From the NCBI GenBank assembly GCA_038093975.1, contig JBBPTG010000003.1:806001-870000 (forward strand): 64,000 nt of DNA, written 5' to 3'. The number at the start of each line of letters is the position of its first letter. Positions within the stretch are counted from its first letter, which is position 1. The notes below the pieces were generated by a model. That model was given only the letters and a program-made list of their open reading frames with translations, did no database searches and was not told where the DNA came from. Shown in pieces: positions 18,373 to 29,832 of the stretch. The position numbers were made by a program, and so were the translations under genes. The DNA comes from Chalciporus piperatus. Its lineage: Eukaryota > Basidiomycota > Agaricomycetes > Boletales > Boletaceae.

Positions 18373-20833
18373 TTAGTGTCTCCCGTAGCGTGGCCCGTAT
18401 GTACCCGTCAGCATCGCTTTGATTTCTACATTTCAAATCAAAACCTAATCCATCGTTGGAGATTTGGTTGGAATGGACTTACGAAGTGCGATATGCTTGG
18501 AATGGAATCTGCATTGACCAAGGCCACCTGCGCGATTCTCATTCGTTTCGACGTTGTGCATGTCTGATAAATTGAATATGACGCACCAACCATGTACCAG
18601 AGGTGCGGAACGCCGAATTCCTTCCAGCACCCATTGAGTTCACCCTCTTCGTCAAGGCCCCATATAGCAGTGCATCGCGACGCAACGTCGTCACCGCATA
18701 TCTCACGAACGGTATCCCGTGCATCTCCCAAGCTAACGAAAGGATCGATAAGAGATAATCAACATGAAAGATAAACCTTCGCACCCGGTTGCGAAGATAA
18801 TCACGTCGGCCACAGCTTCCGTGCCGTCCTCGAAGGAGATGCCCGTTTCCGTGATTCGGGAAATTCTGGTGCCATTCTTAATCTTGATAAGCCCATCAGC
18901 GATGAGTCGACTGGCTCCCGAATCTAGAATATTTGAAAGACTTGAGAACCCAGTATACGGGGCAACTTTGGCAGCGTACCTATGTAGTATCCACCGGCAC
19001 TATTTACCTTCTTGGTCAGTACGATTTGCAACAAGGACATCCGGAAGACCGTACCGATTCCAAGCCAGGAGAATAAGGCCCGTATCATTGATGCCCAAGT
19101 TGCGTTGAAACCCGACTTGGTCCAATCCATCGAGTGTTTCCCTAAGCTGCATCAGTAATCGAGATGCTCCGATGACCATTTCAACACACTTGTCCATATG
19201 TGCCAACATGGCAGTCAGTCTCTGTCCGAATTCACCGGTCATGAATAGGTTGGGGACCGACGCGTTCAGGCAATCCGCAACTTCCAGCGGAGGCCCATTT
19301 TCGCAATAGACACCAGCTGTCATCGCGTTCTTCGCAGCGCTGGTCATAACGTACATAGGGCTACGTTGGAAAATTGTCACGTCTGGAAGCTTTACGATGG
19401 ACACCTGGACGGGACACGGAACAATGAAAAAACAAACCTATGCCCTGCGTACAGTGGTCAGCGGCGATATCATGCGCTGACGTACCACTACCGATGATGA
19501 AAACTCGTTTGGACTTATGTTCGAGAGCATTCTTGAATTGCATGGAGTGCATGATCTTTCCAGAGAAAGTGTCCTGTTTTGAACGATGAGCAAGGAAACC
19601 AGAGCTCTTCTAGGACTTACCATTCCAGGGATACGAGGAAAGTTCCAGTTTCCACCACCTAACCCAGTGGCTAAAACCAGGTGTGGAACGTTCTTGAACT
19701 CACGTATGATGTCACCCGGACACCGTATGTTGACGTCCCAACCCTGCTGATCATCCGAACTTGAAGGACGGGCGGAGACAACGGTGCTCGAAACCCAAAC
19801 GTGGAGGTCGAGACTTCGAGAATAAGACTCGAGCCAGTCAGCTAGTTTTGTAGCTGGTGTGAAGATAGGCCACGTAGGGGGGAAGCTACGCCATCCCTCA
19901 GTGTTAGATATTATGGTTGATGAGCATGCTTACGGAAGATAAGGCAGGTGATCCATCCCTGCTCCCAAAGGAAGTGAGTACATGGTTCTCGAAAGACTGG
20001 GAAGTGGTGCTCGCACAGACAGAGTCATGTAAACAAAGTGAATCGTAGCGATTTCTCCAGTTATCTCCGACCCTTTCGTTCTTCTCAACGACGAGCGCCT
20101 TGATCCCAAGGAACTTGAGGCGTGCAGCGAGGGAGAGGCCACTGATCCCCGTGAGTTGCGGGAGCATTACTACGAAATAAGTTTGGTTACCTATGACCTG
20201 ACCCGACGATAATCACTTCAGGTGAGAAGTCGTCGAAGGAGAGCTCTTGCGCTCGTTGTCTGGCCCAATACCCATGAGTGGGGAGCGAGTTGCGATTGGG
20301 TCCAATCGTCTCTAGGTGCTGTTTAAGATCCTATCAGGACAGCATCAGGCACTGTCAAAACAAGAAGACACGGATATACGCACTTGCATGTTTGTAAACA
20401 AAGTGTGGGCCTTCCACGAGTTATCTGGCAGAGGCACGAGCCGTACAACACCCATGCAGTGTGCCAGGTCAGTGGAGAATGTAAAGACAGCCTGAATCCA
20501 GATGACATCAGGCCACAATTGCTGCAGCTCAACATGCTTCTCCAATACTTTGCAATCGTTGATCTGGCGTAAAACGAGCTCTTGGTCGCAGAGGAACTTT
20601 GAGATAGCATCACCACCAGCAAACGTGCGAAAGTCCCATGTTAAAGCCAGAATGTCGCGCCAGAGCGGAGGATATTCAGGATGGTTAGGTAACAAAAGCT
20701 CTGCTACCTGGGGAGGATTGGATATGCATGAGTCTTGGAAGCTCTGGATCCAAGAGGCCGCTACACTGCAGATTTGCTCTTGCGAAAGCTGAGGGGCCTT
20801 TGATCCGAGCTTGTCCAAAGTGGGTAGGGACAT
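18373..20833 (-). CDS. flavin-containing monooxygenase-like protein
   Basis: Twelve exons join to 1872 nt (623 aa) in one frame: 20833-20384, 20330-20191, 20141-20017, 19958-19934, 19885-19621, 19573-19438, 19382-19055, 18999-18980, 18923-18785, 18732-18587, 18527-18483, 18425-18373; every intron is GT-AG. After an N-terminal region of about 180 residues comes the FAD site VIIVGSGHSGLSLAARL (Gly split over an intron), VEKNERVGDNWRNRYDSLCL, LHDSVWMDHLPYLPFP, the FMO-type motif DTFSGKIMHSMQF and the NADPH site FIIGSGTSAHDIAADH. DVTIFQRSPMYVMT, DVIIFATG and WCRFHSKHIAL-like text (here QCRFHSKHIAL) complete the fold. Enzymes of this class oxygenate soft nucleophiles or ketones with NADPH and O2. 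The start at 20833 begins the family-typical SLPTLDKLGSKAPQL. It lies head-to-tail behind the P450 relic on the same strand, but a shared pathway is only a guess. Confidence 0.85.
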
Positions 20834-22410
20834 CCCTAGTGAGGTATGAGACGAGATCGGAAAATCCATTAGCATTTTATGGTATGAGTCCTTTTCATGC
20901 ACCCGCAGCCCCAGGCTCTGGACAAAATAATTGGGCGAGGTACACCGTAAAACGGCCGAGACCGCGCACTGGGGTTGTGCGAAACATATTTTCGTGAGAT
21001 CCCACGGACATTCACGGAATATCTGCCATAGGTCGTAATGACAATTTACGAAAATATCAGGACCTTCTCAGGGCAGATCTCAGCTGAAGCTCTAGTGTCG
21101 ATATCGCATCAATATCGTACAGACATACAACGGACATCGTGAATTGGTACCGCGAAGCTGAAATGTGATTTTTTCTAAGTCTCAAATTACTAAACAAAGT
21201 AAAGCTAAGTACTAAGTATGTACTCGTGTTTGTTTATACCTTGTCAAGTCTCTTCTTCGTTCCACTTCGACATCCCGCCCCAACACTCCTCAACGAACAC
21301 TGAAGGAATTGCAAGAGATTCGAGCTTCCAAGCAGCAGATCCCGTGGTATGTTTATTCGTTTACCATTTCCATACTGACAGATTTTTTTCATTCGACATT
21401 TCAGGTGCCTCCACCCACGACCATGACCAACCAGCGCTGTCTCTTGGACTCTCGTCCTCCATCACTTCCTCGTATACCTGGCTCATCTGCAGCTGCATCC
21501 CACACCACCCCCACTCCGTTCCCGCAACCACAAACCCGATAATCCCGCATCCTCGTCCCTCTGGACCCTAGTGGTATGCCGTGGATAGCTACCAGTACTT
21601 AGAACCCTTGTACATACCTTTGATTGGCATGCAATTCAACTATCTTTTACTACATCTCATTCCGAGTCCCAATTGCCTTGCTCGAGAGAATGTGTAACCT
21701 CGTCGCCCGAGGTATGAGATAGTAGTCGAACAAAATTTCAACAATATCATGCTGATGCTTTGCTGGAGAGCTCATTACAATATCAGTGACAGATATCTGT
21801 ATGATATATGCACTCGATGACCGAGTGCTATCACGCAGAAGTTGTCAGTGCCATAAGCTCACGATATCGGGGTTATATCATTCAAAAAAAATATCGTAAT
21901 GATATCGCGGTCGTCACACCGTGTAACTGAAGCATGGTGTGGATGTCAAACGCTGATGCCGAGTGATAGCCGAACCTCCGGAAAACTGCCGTGGAGATGA
22001 ACTCACCCTTGGCACCACTTTTTGGAGGCACTCGAGACCTATTAGGCCAGTATTTTGTGTTACCCATTATCCACCCGTTAGGTCTAAGGCTCCCGGACAT
22101 TCTCCCTAGTATCTATATAAGGCTGGGGAGCCTCGGGGAGCCTCTAAGGGCTCCGAGGTGGAGCTTTGAAGGAGCTTTGAAGCGCACCTCGAGAGCCCTC
22201 GTGAGGTTTTATACTGAGCATCAAAACCTCATAACGAGGTTCTTCAAGCTGCAGTTTCGAGGCGGGTATGTCGCGGATGGTCGCGATGGTATGTTGTGCG
22301 AATAATGCAGTTACATCAAGAGTGATATGTCGCCGGCGGCGATCACATTCTCTGCAGGCTCAACATATTCTTTGTTTCTCTAATTTCGTCGTGCTATGTT
22401 AAGTACTACT
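20834..22410. other. intergenic, no gene recognised
   Basis: Upstream region of the monooxygenase gene. An open frame at 21218-21571 (+) has no recognisable motif. Near 22204-22231 an 8-bp inverted repeat, GAGGTTTT / AAAACCTC, lies in a purine-rich stretch with short direct repeats (GGAGCTTTGAA twice at about 22162). Confidence 0.4.
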
Positions 22411-22881
22411 TGTTACGCTTGTACCGGGTAGGTCAAAGCGTAGACGCAAAAGCCTAGTCAAGGACAAGGGTTTCAAAGGTAGCCTAACGATGGGATGTCC
22501 ACGTTAAGGCCTAGCGTCCGTTCTAGAGTGGGACGGTGACTCTCAGAGGGTTCAAAGGAAACGAGGAAAGACCAAGCTAGATTGCGTAGGTCTAAGTTAG
22601 GGGTACAGGAGGAAACTCGAGGGTTTATATAAGTGAAGAAACGAGTTAAGGGCAGGCATGGAACAAGTCGGAATATGTAAGAACAAGTCATGACGAATAG
22701 GAATGAGTCATGCTCGGTAAGCATGCGAGTCAGCGATGACAAAGCGTGGAAGGTGAAAGAACATTAAGGAATGTTCGCTGACTAAAGCAAGGTAAGAAAA
22801 GAGAGGCCTAGGCAGGACTCGAACCAGCGACTAGGACTTAGTACAAGGTACCAAAGAAAGAAAGAATGGGTGATCGTAACA
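22411..22881 (-). repeat. family A LTR, 3' LTR of A-1
   Basis: Starts TGTTACG and ends CGTAACA on either strand; TATATAA lies in the sense (minus) orientation. Carries GGTTCGAGTCC, a perfect Pol III B-box consensus, at 22825-22815. Confidence 0.85.
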
Positions 22882-22926
22882 TTACCCCCGTATTAGAATC
22901 AAGTCATCGACGAAGATAAAAACTAG

Positions 22927-24093
22927 TCAAATGCTTAACCCGTAATGTCCTGGAGAACCGGTCATGTTTGCATATCCGACATCGTCGGTTGGATCATCTC
23001 CGTCATAGAGAGTGGTGTCGTCGTCGTCGCGTGAATGAGTCTCACCCGAGATACGGGTATAGAGTGGAGGGGGGCGTCGAGCAGCCCGATTGGTATTGGT
23101 TGATCGGCGGGAACGGAAAGAGGGTGCAACAGGTGGCGTGGTTGTATGTCTCTGTCCACGCCTAAGTGGGCAACGACCTTGAATGTGACCGGGTGCCCAG
23201 CGGAAGTACGTGGGACACTGGTATACGGGACAGTGGACACGTATATGGCCCAGTCGGTGACATACGAAGCAGGCATCGTGGTACTGGGGATGTGAGGTGG
23301 ATAGAGGTATGGTGCCAGTCCGTTGTCGTTGCGAGGTAATGTGGTTGCGTTCTGCACGAAAGAAGACTGCTTCCTCTTCATCGTTCAAAGGGGAGCTAGA
23401 CGCGGAAGGAGTCGACGAGGGGAGAGACGAGGTGGAAACTCCGATGACAGGGGTTGGAGATTGAGCCGCAGAGGCGGATTCTCTGAGGTAGCGATCTAGG
23501 TCATTCAGAAACTCCGGCATCCGTAGCTCGTAGAGAGCAATGCTGAGGTTGGTGATTAGATCACCGTGGATATTGCGGAGGGAGGCAGCTTCTGAATGAG
23601 CTTGGTGAACTGTCGTCAGGGAAGGAGGAAGATTGGCAAGACGAGATGCTTGCAGGTAGGCACGGTAGAGGGCAAAGAGGGGTGACCCCAGATCAAGGTG
23701 GGCGCCGATGGGTACAGAGAGACGTGAGTCAAGTAAGAATTGGGACATACGGTCCATGACGGCATTGTCCATCAACTCGTCACGAAGACGATGGGCGGCG
23801 AGTGGTAATTCAACGGACAAGACTCTGACGGTGGGAATAGCGGCAATATGAGTGGGGGCATCTAGGTCTTCCTGCAAGACTGGCCATCCAGCGGAGTTTA
23901 GTGGAAGACCAGTGGTATTCCATCCAGCCTCAGCGACGGTTGGGCTAGCGGGTTCGGGGGAAGAGGGACGAGTGGGTTGAATAGGTAGAGAACGAATAGG
24001 TAAACCAGGGGGGTAAGTAGGAGAAGAAGAAGAACGAGAAAGAGAAGAAATGGAAGACATAGTGGTCGACGAAGGGGTAGTAGGAGCGGACAT
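22927..24093 (-). CDS. family A ORF3, zinc-knuckle protein after pol
   Basis: 388 aa from the ATG at 24093, which lies four bases after the pol stop (24100-24098). The N-terminus is serine/proline-rich, residues about 70-250 are helical, and a CCHC knuckle, CFVCHRLGHIRVHC, is followed by a second cysteine group (CPVYQCPTYFRWAPGHIQGR then C). The C-terminus is arginine-rich, then acidic (DDDDTTLYDGDDPTDD). It resembles a second nucleocapsid protein placed behind pol, an unusual position for a Ty3 element. The frame is uninterrupted although pol in the same copy is broken. The tight stop-start spacing suggests reinitiation or a spliced message. Function unknown; RNA binding is inferred from the knuckle. 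Confidence 0.65.
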   Translation of the reverse strand: MSAPTTPSSTTMSSISSLSRSSSSPTYPPGLPIRSLPIQPTRPSSPEPASPTVAEAGWNTTGLPLNSAGWPVLQEDLDAPTHIAAIPTVRVLSVELPLAAHRLRDELMDNAVMDRMSQFLLDSRLSVPIGAHLDLGSPLFALYRAYLQASRLANLPPSLTTVHQAHSEAASLRNIHGDLITNLSIALYELRMPEFLNDLDRYLRESASAAQSPTPVIGVSTSSLPSSTPSASSSPLNDEEEAVFFRAERNHITSQRQRTGTIPLSTSHPQYHDACFVCHRLGHIRVHCPVYQCPTYFRWAPGHIQGRCPLRRGQRHTTTPPVAPSFRSRRSTNTNRAARRPPPLYTRISGETHSRDDDDTTLYDGDDPTDDVGYANMTGSPGHYGLSI

Positions 24094-24097
24094 AGTT

Positions 24098-26031
24098 TCA
24101 GCGGCGAGTTTTGCGTCTGACAGAAGATGGGGATCTTGAGGAAGAAGGGAAGGCGGATGGATGAGCTTTCTTATAGTTTTCAAGAACATCCTTGGCGTGG
24201 GTAAGGTCTGTCTCTTTGAGCCAGCGATCTTCGTCAGCAGTATATCCTTTCCAGCGAACCAGGTACGAGTGGCGTCCGGAGAAACTTCGGTGTCGGAGAA
24301 TCTTTTCGATCTCATACTCTTCTTCGCCTTCTATCAGGTCAGGTGGTGGAGCCGGGAAGTTCGGTCCGTGTACGGGGTTTTCGCGATAGGGCGATAACAG
24401 AGAAGCATGAAACACGGGGTGGATTTTCCACGTTTGTGGGAGGCGGAGTTTATAAGATAGCGGGGATAAGACCTGTGTGATGGTAAAGGGTCCTTCTCGT
24501 TTCGGGGCGAACTTTGGGGAAGTGAGGGATCGTTTAAGGTTTCTTGCTTCTAGCCAGACTTTGTCTCCTTTGGCAAATGGTTTGAACTTCTGTCGAGTTC
24601 GTGCGGACATCACTTGTCTAGCAAGCTCGTGTGAGGCGAGTGCTTCGTCCCTGGCAGCAGTGAGGGAGTGAAGGCGAAGTTCGACAGCGGGTAGAGCGGA
24701 GTCAGCAATTACCGAAGGAAGAGGACGGGGTTCATATCCCATCATGAGATAGAACGGGGATTTGCCGGTGACAGAGTGGGGTCGATGATTGTGTGCAAAT
24801 TCGGCGTGGGAGATAGAATCAGCCCAGGATATGGGGTTATCTCCACAGTAGATTCGGAGATAGGTTTCTACTTCCTGGTTGACACGTTCAGTTTCCCCAT
24901 CGGTTTGGGGATGGTAGGCAGTGGAGAGGGAAAGGTCGTATCCAAGGATTCGTCCTAGTTCACGAGCGAACTCGGATGCGAATTGTGGTCCTCGGTCGCT
25001 GATGATTTTGTCGTAAAGACCGAATCTCAGGTAGACTTTGTGGAAAAAGAGGGAGGCAATCCCTTCGGCGGTGACAGTTTTCTTAGTAGGGCAGAGAATT
25101 ACCCCCTTTGTAAGCCCGTGGTCGACCACGACCAATAGAGAATCGAAGCCATTGGAAATGGGCAGGTCGGTGATTAGGTCACAGGACACTTGCTGGAATG
25201 GTTTGGAGCTCTTTGACGGTATGGGCATCAAGGGTGGAGTGGTTGGATGCGTGTTCGCTTTGTTCTGCTGGCAGGTTGCGCATCCTTCGACATATTTGCG
25301 CACAAACTGTGCAAGACCAGGCCACCAGAATTCAGCAGCAACCAGCTGTCTAGTTTTGAGATAACCCGGGTGGCCGGCGGTGGGGTGATCATGGCAGCGT
25401 TGGACGACAGTGCGACATAAGTTTTCGTCCGGTGGAATGTAAACGCGACTTTGGTAGGTCAGGACACCGTTATTCATCTGCCAGTCAGCCAGCCGGAATC
25501 GGAATGGCGCTGGGATATCGCCGTCAATGGCTTGTAATGCGGTGAGGAGAAATGGGTCATCTTTGGAAAGACTGGAGATGTGGTTGTTCATGGCGGCGTC
25601 GATGACACGGACAAATAGGGAGGGTGGTAGTAGAGTGGTACCCGCATTGTCATCGGTGTTGGTGGGAAAGTGATCAGCACGCCTAGATAGGGCATCGGGA
25701 CCGGCGAGGGATGAGCCGGGAACATGAATCATTTTCAGGTCAAAGTCAGCAAGATCGAGGAGCCAGCGGGCTTGCCGACGGTTTAGATTCTGGGGTTGGC
25801 GGAAGTAGGTCAGGTTTTTGTGATCAGTGAACACTTGGACAGAGAAGGGAGAGCCGTGGAGATAATGTCGCCAGGTTTTGAGTGCACAGATCACAGCGAG
25901 GAGTTCACGATCATAGATATCGTAGTTCCGTTCAGCGTCACCAAAGGATTGGGAGAGGTAGGAACAGGGGTGCCAATCGCCATTGGCGTCAGTTTGGAGG
26001 AGTATACCTCCAGAGGCAAATTTAGAGGTGT
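24098..26031 (-). pseudogene. A-1 pol, RNase H to chromodomain part
   Basis: Continues pol after the solo LTR. It starts with SKFASGGILLQTDANG of RNase H, then DRELLAVICALKTWRHYL. The integrase zinc region has HxxxxxGHPGYLKTRQLV with CATCQQNKA, and the catalytic core has SCDLITDLP, ISDRGPQFASEFAREL and AYHPQTDGETERVNQEVE (a D,D,E set). The chromodomain near the end reads EEEYEIEKILRHRSF and YLVRWKGYTADEDRW. No stop interrupts this part. In the ancestral element it was fused to the RT part; the solo LTR now separates them. Confidence 0.85.
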
Positions 26032-26501
26032 TGTTACGATCACTCATTCTTTCCTTCTTTGTTACCTTGTACTAAGTCCTAGTCGCTGGTTCAAGTCCTG
26101 CCTAGGCCTCTTATTTCTTACCTTGCTTTAGTCAGCGAACATTCCTTAATGTTCTTTCACCTTCCACGCTTCGTCATCGCTGACTCATATACTTACCGAG
26201 CATGACTCATTCCTATTCGTCATGACTTGTTCTTACGTATTCTGACTTGTTCTATGCCTGCCCTTAACTCGTTTCTTCACTTATATAAACCCTCGAGTTT
26301 CCTCCTGTAACCCTAACTTAGACCTACGCAATCTAGCTTGGTCATTCCTCGCTTCCTTTGAACCCTCTGAGAGTCACCGTCCCACTCTTGAACGGACGCT
26401 AGGCCTTAACGTGGACATCCCATCGTTAGGCTACCTCTGAAACCCTTGTCTTTGACTAGGCTTTGCGTCTACGCTTTGACCTACCCGGTACAAGCGTAAC
26501 A
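26032..26501 (+). repeat. solo family A LTR inside A-1 pol
   Basis: 470 bp, TGTTACGATC...GCGTAACA, opposite in orientation to its host element. Target duplication GGTGT / GGCGT (one transition). It splits the RNase H domain exactly between ATDA and SKFASG; removal restores the frame. TATATAA at 26282; TGACTCA at 26181 and 26203. Confidence 0.9.
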
Positions 26502-27860
26502 GGCGTCAGTTGCGATGGCGAAGGGTTTGGAAAGGTCTGGGAAGCGTAAGACGGGTTTCGCCAGGAACATCTGTTTTAGACGGGTGAAGGCATCTTGGCA
26601 GGCATTGTTCCAGTCCCATCGATGATCCTTTTTGGTCAGATCGATCAAAGGGCGGGCGACTAAGGAGTAATTTGGGATAAAGCGTCGATAGAAGTTGGCA
26701 AAGCCAAGGAATGAGCGAACTTCCTTCACGGTAGTGGGAACGGGCCATTGAGAGATGCCGTCAAGTTTGACGGGGTCCATGGCAAGCTCTCCGGGGCGGA
26801 CGATCATGCCAAGATATTCTACTTCGTTTACGGCGAAGTTGCATTTCTCTAGACGAAGATGGAGATCTAGCTCTTGCATCCGTTCAAGGACTCGTTGTGT
26901 GCGAGCGGTGTGAGTAGCATCGTCGGGAGAAAAGATGAGAAGGTCGTCCATATAGATGACAAGCCATCCTTCAGCTATCATGTCTCGAAAAGAGTCGTTC
27001 ATGAAGCGTTGGAAGGTGGCTGGGGAGTTGTTCAGTCCGAAGAACATCACAGTCGGTTCAAAGAGGCCTTTGTGGGTGAGGAAAGCGGCTTTCCACTGGT
27101 GTCCGTCTTTGATGCGGACATTGTTGTAACCCCATCGCACATCAAACTTGGTAAAGACTTTGGCGTCTTTCAATTTGTCGACGAGATCCCCGATGAGGGG
27201 AAGTGGGTACGCGTCTCGGGTAGTATGTTCGTTGAGATATCGATAGTCTTGGCAAGGGCGGAGTTTTCCATCTTTCTTCTTGACGAAGAAGAAGGGGGAT
27301 GCCTGGGGGGAATTGGAAGGACATATCTTTCCCGTACGCAGGTTCTCTTCGAGGAAGTCTTCTGTGGTTTTCTTTTCATCCGGAGATAGCGGATAAAGTT
27401 TTCCAATTTTAGGGACGAAGGATTCCTTCAGGTTAATCTCGTGGTCATAAACCCGAGATGGAGGGAGGTGACCAGCTGAGGGTTCATCGAAAACCGAGGC
27501 ATATTTGGCGTATTCTTTTGGGAGGATAGGTTTGGGTTTAGCCAGTTCAGCTGCGATTGCGAGTTCAGTAGCTCGGGTAAGGCGAGCGACAACATGATTG
27601 GGGACAAAGCGTGAACCGCAACGAATAATGCGGTTTAGAGTATGGTTTTTGTAAGCGCGGTTAAGGAAGGTGGATTCGGTTTCAGAGTCCAGGTAGTCAT
27701 AGAGTTGTTGATCGACTTCCGGGGTTACATAAGAGTGTCGAGGAGGAGGGGTAGGTCGAGTGAAGAGTTGGTCGTTGGCTTTACTGGCTGCAGCATGTAT
27801 GGTATACAACTTCTTTGACTCGTCGATGGACTCTGACAGCGACAGGGTCGTCGGCGCCAA
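26502..27860 (-). pseudogene. A-1 pol, reverse transcriptase part
   Basis: RT motifs are in order: [67 protein letters not shown], the catalytic box VIYMDDLLIFS, VEYLGMIV, FLGFANFYRRFIPNYS and the start of RNase H at FAIATDA. The protease just upstream is in another frame; the change falls near 27855, where DWR is followed by RPCRCQ in one frame and TLSLSES in the other, so one base was probably lost. Otherwise the RT is uninterrupted. Confidence 0.85.
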
Positions 27861-28273
27861 TCGATGGTTGGATTAGCTTTTTCAAGCCATGGGAGTCCTA
27901 GGATGACGTTCTCGTTTCCGCAATTCATGACATGGAAGATTACTTCTTGTGCGATTCCTTCAATGTCAAGGAAGAGGGTGGTGGTGAAGAGTATCATCCC
28001 GCTTTTGTTTGCGGTTTGGTCGACGTTTCGGACTCGAATAGGGGTTTCAAGTCGAGTAGTGGGGATTCGATTTCTTCGTATAAAGCCCCAGTCGATACAG
28101 GAGATGTCTGCACCGCTATCAATGAGGGCGTGGGTTTCGACGGCTTTCATCGTGTGCGAGGGAACGATAATCTGTATGGGAATTTGCATAGAGCGCTTTC
28201 GCGACTTTACAAGTACAGGTGCACACATGATTGGGGAAGCTTGCGTCGGCAGAGCTTCCCGGTCTAAAAACCC
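27850..28273 (-). pseudogene. A-1 pol, aspartic protease part
   Basis: Open in the -1 frame from the slippery heptamer at 28273. The protease active site is ALIDSGADISCIDWGFI, with the second conserved strand VILGLPWLEKANPTIDW near the end. The text then becomes nonsense because of the frame change near 27855. In intact elements this region is fused to RT. Confidence 0.8.
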
Positions 28274-28668
28274 TTAGTGACAAAGGCTATTTTACGAACG
28301 GTGGTTTCATCCTCATCATCTATCTCGATCAGCGAGGGAATTTCTTCCTCAACCTTCTGAACCTTCTTCGGGGTTTTCTGGTTCGAGGAGAACTCTGGGC
28401 AGGCGTTGGACCGATGTCCAGCTTTCCTGCAGCGGAAGCAGAGTCCTTTCTCCTGGCAGCGTTTCCGCTCTTCAGGAGTGAGTTTGGAGATACGGATAAC
28501 GTCGACGTCTATGGCATTGGGGTCCCTGGCAGGGGTAGAGTGGTTGGCGGAGGAGAACGGACGGAATGGCTTGGCAGGGTTGTGATTGCGATTCCCGATT
28601 TCATTGGCGTGTTCCCATTGGGTCTGGAACTGGGTAGTGCGTTTGTACCAGTCCTCAATCGTGGTAGG
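28264..28668 (-). CDS. A-1 gag, C-terminal half (nucleocapsid)
   Basis: Continues the gag text across the B-1 insertion: the frame runs DTVP at 35247-35258 into TIEDWYKRTTQFQTQWEH here. The CCHC knuckle is CFRCRKAGHRSNAC. The C-terminus is acidic, then TVRKIAFVTKGF with the stop TAG at 28266-28264. The last codons form the heptamer GGGTTTT. Confidence 0.85.
   Translation of the reverse strand, partial: PTTIEDWYKRTTQFQTQWEHANEIGNRNHNPAKPFRPFSSANHSTPARDPNAIDVDVIRISKLTPEERKRCQEKGLCFRCRKAGHRSNACPEFSSNQKTPKKVQKVEEEIPSLIEIDDEDETTVRKIAFVTKGF
28267..28273 (-). promoter_or_regulatory. -1 ribosomal frameshift heptamer, family A
   Basis: GGGTTTT in the gag frame as G GGT TTT, immediately followed by the gag stop TAG. 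The -1 frame is open from here into protease. Confidence 0.7.
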
Positions 28669-29123
28669 TGTTATAGTATTTAAAAACTTTTCAAACTTTT
28701 GCCTACAACGGTATTCGAACTCTGGACTTTGCATACAACTTAGGGGTCAAGCCGGATTCATCTTAATCTGCTCCGGTAGTCCCTGTAGCATTACGTAAAC
28801 TATTACATAATCAGGTCACGTGACAAAGGTCTAGACTTAGATGAGTCAGCAATGATGTCATGGCCTAGACCCTAATCCGTACCTGGTACCTTTTCTTATC
28901 TATCGTTCCATTTACCTTATTTATCTTTCCCTTTATGATTTCCTTATTTGGCTGTTGGTCTGTGCGCACTTCTCAATAGTATATAAGTAGCCCTGTACTT
29001 ATCACAGACCCCAGTCTAATCCATTTGTTGCTTCACCGCAATTAAGTTTTAGTACTCAGCATACTCCTTCGCAAGGCCTAGTGTTGCCTTAAGTCCCCGC
29101 CGTGTTGTGACTCAGTCATAACA
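28669..29123 (+). repeat. family B LTR, 5' LTR of B-1
   Basis: TGTTATAG...CATAACA. TATATAAG at 28980-28987. bZIP-type motifs TGAGTCA at 28842 and TGACTCA at 29108, the latter ten bases from the LTR end. Confidence 0.92.
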
Positions 29124-29832
29124 CTTGGATTAGACTTGAAAACACCGCCTGGACTCTAGGGCTAAAGAGTTGGTCAAGAAGACCGTTTGTGTACGTGACA
29201 CACAGGAGACCGCAACTCCATCCACTGCTGCATATACGGTCGTCCGCCGTCATAAATTGGATAAAGTTGCTGTTCCCCATAGTGCACTAGGGGCTTTTTG
29301 ATCGTTCGAGACGTCTTGGGGCCCGCTCACGCGCCAACCCTCTGACTGTAGACACGATCCGGGTTCGCGTGATTACCCGTTGACGTCACGCATTCGCCAT
29401 CTGGCTATTCTATTCTTTTGGGCCAGCCTTTAGTGCCCCGTTCCTGTTATCCTCCGTACTATAGTATTTTGTTCGAAGACCGGATTGGGATCGTGCCCAA
29501 TTGCGAAGGACGACAAGGGAAAAGCGCGTCGCCGCCCCCTTGGCTGAGTCATACGTAGCAACGTAAGCCGGCAGCACCGCCGAGGTACAAAAAATAGAAA
29601 AACAATAAAAATAGTATCTTGTATTACAATAGTTTTCGCTACTGCTCGAAGATAGAAGTTCGAGAGTAGTATATGTGCAAAATCCAAACAGATCTTGGGA
29701 AACTTCCTCAGAAGGTCTGCAAAGATTCCGATAAGCGTCGCAGGTATTACCTCCGCTCGAAAAAATATTTTCTTCGTCCTCGTGTCTGTCATCCCCAGAG
29801 AACCTTTGGAAGATAGGGTTCAGTAAGGATAT

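Noticed and set aside
21218..21571. 117-codon plus-strand ORF upstream of the monooxygenase
   Set aside because: Pyrimidine-rich promoter-like sequence, no recognisable domain or splice context.
22801..22881. tRNA gene inside the family A LTR
   Set aside because: Only a B-box and partial T-arm are visible; no acceptor stem, anticodon arm or A-box.
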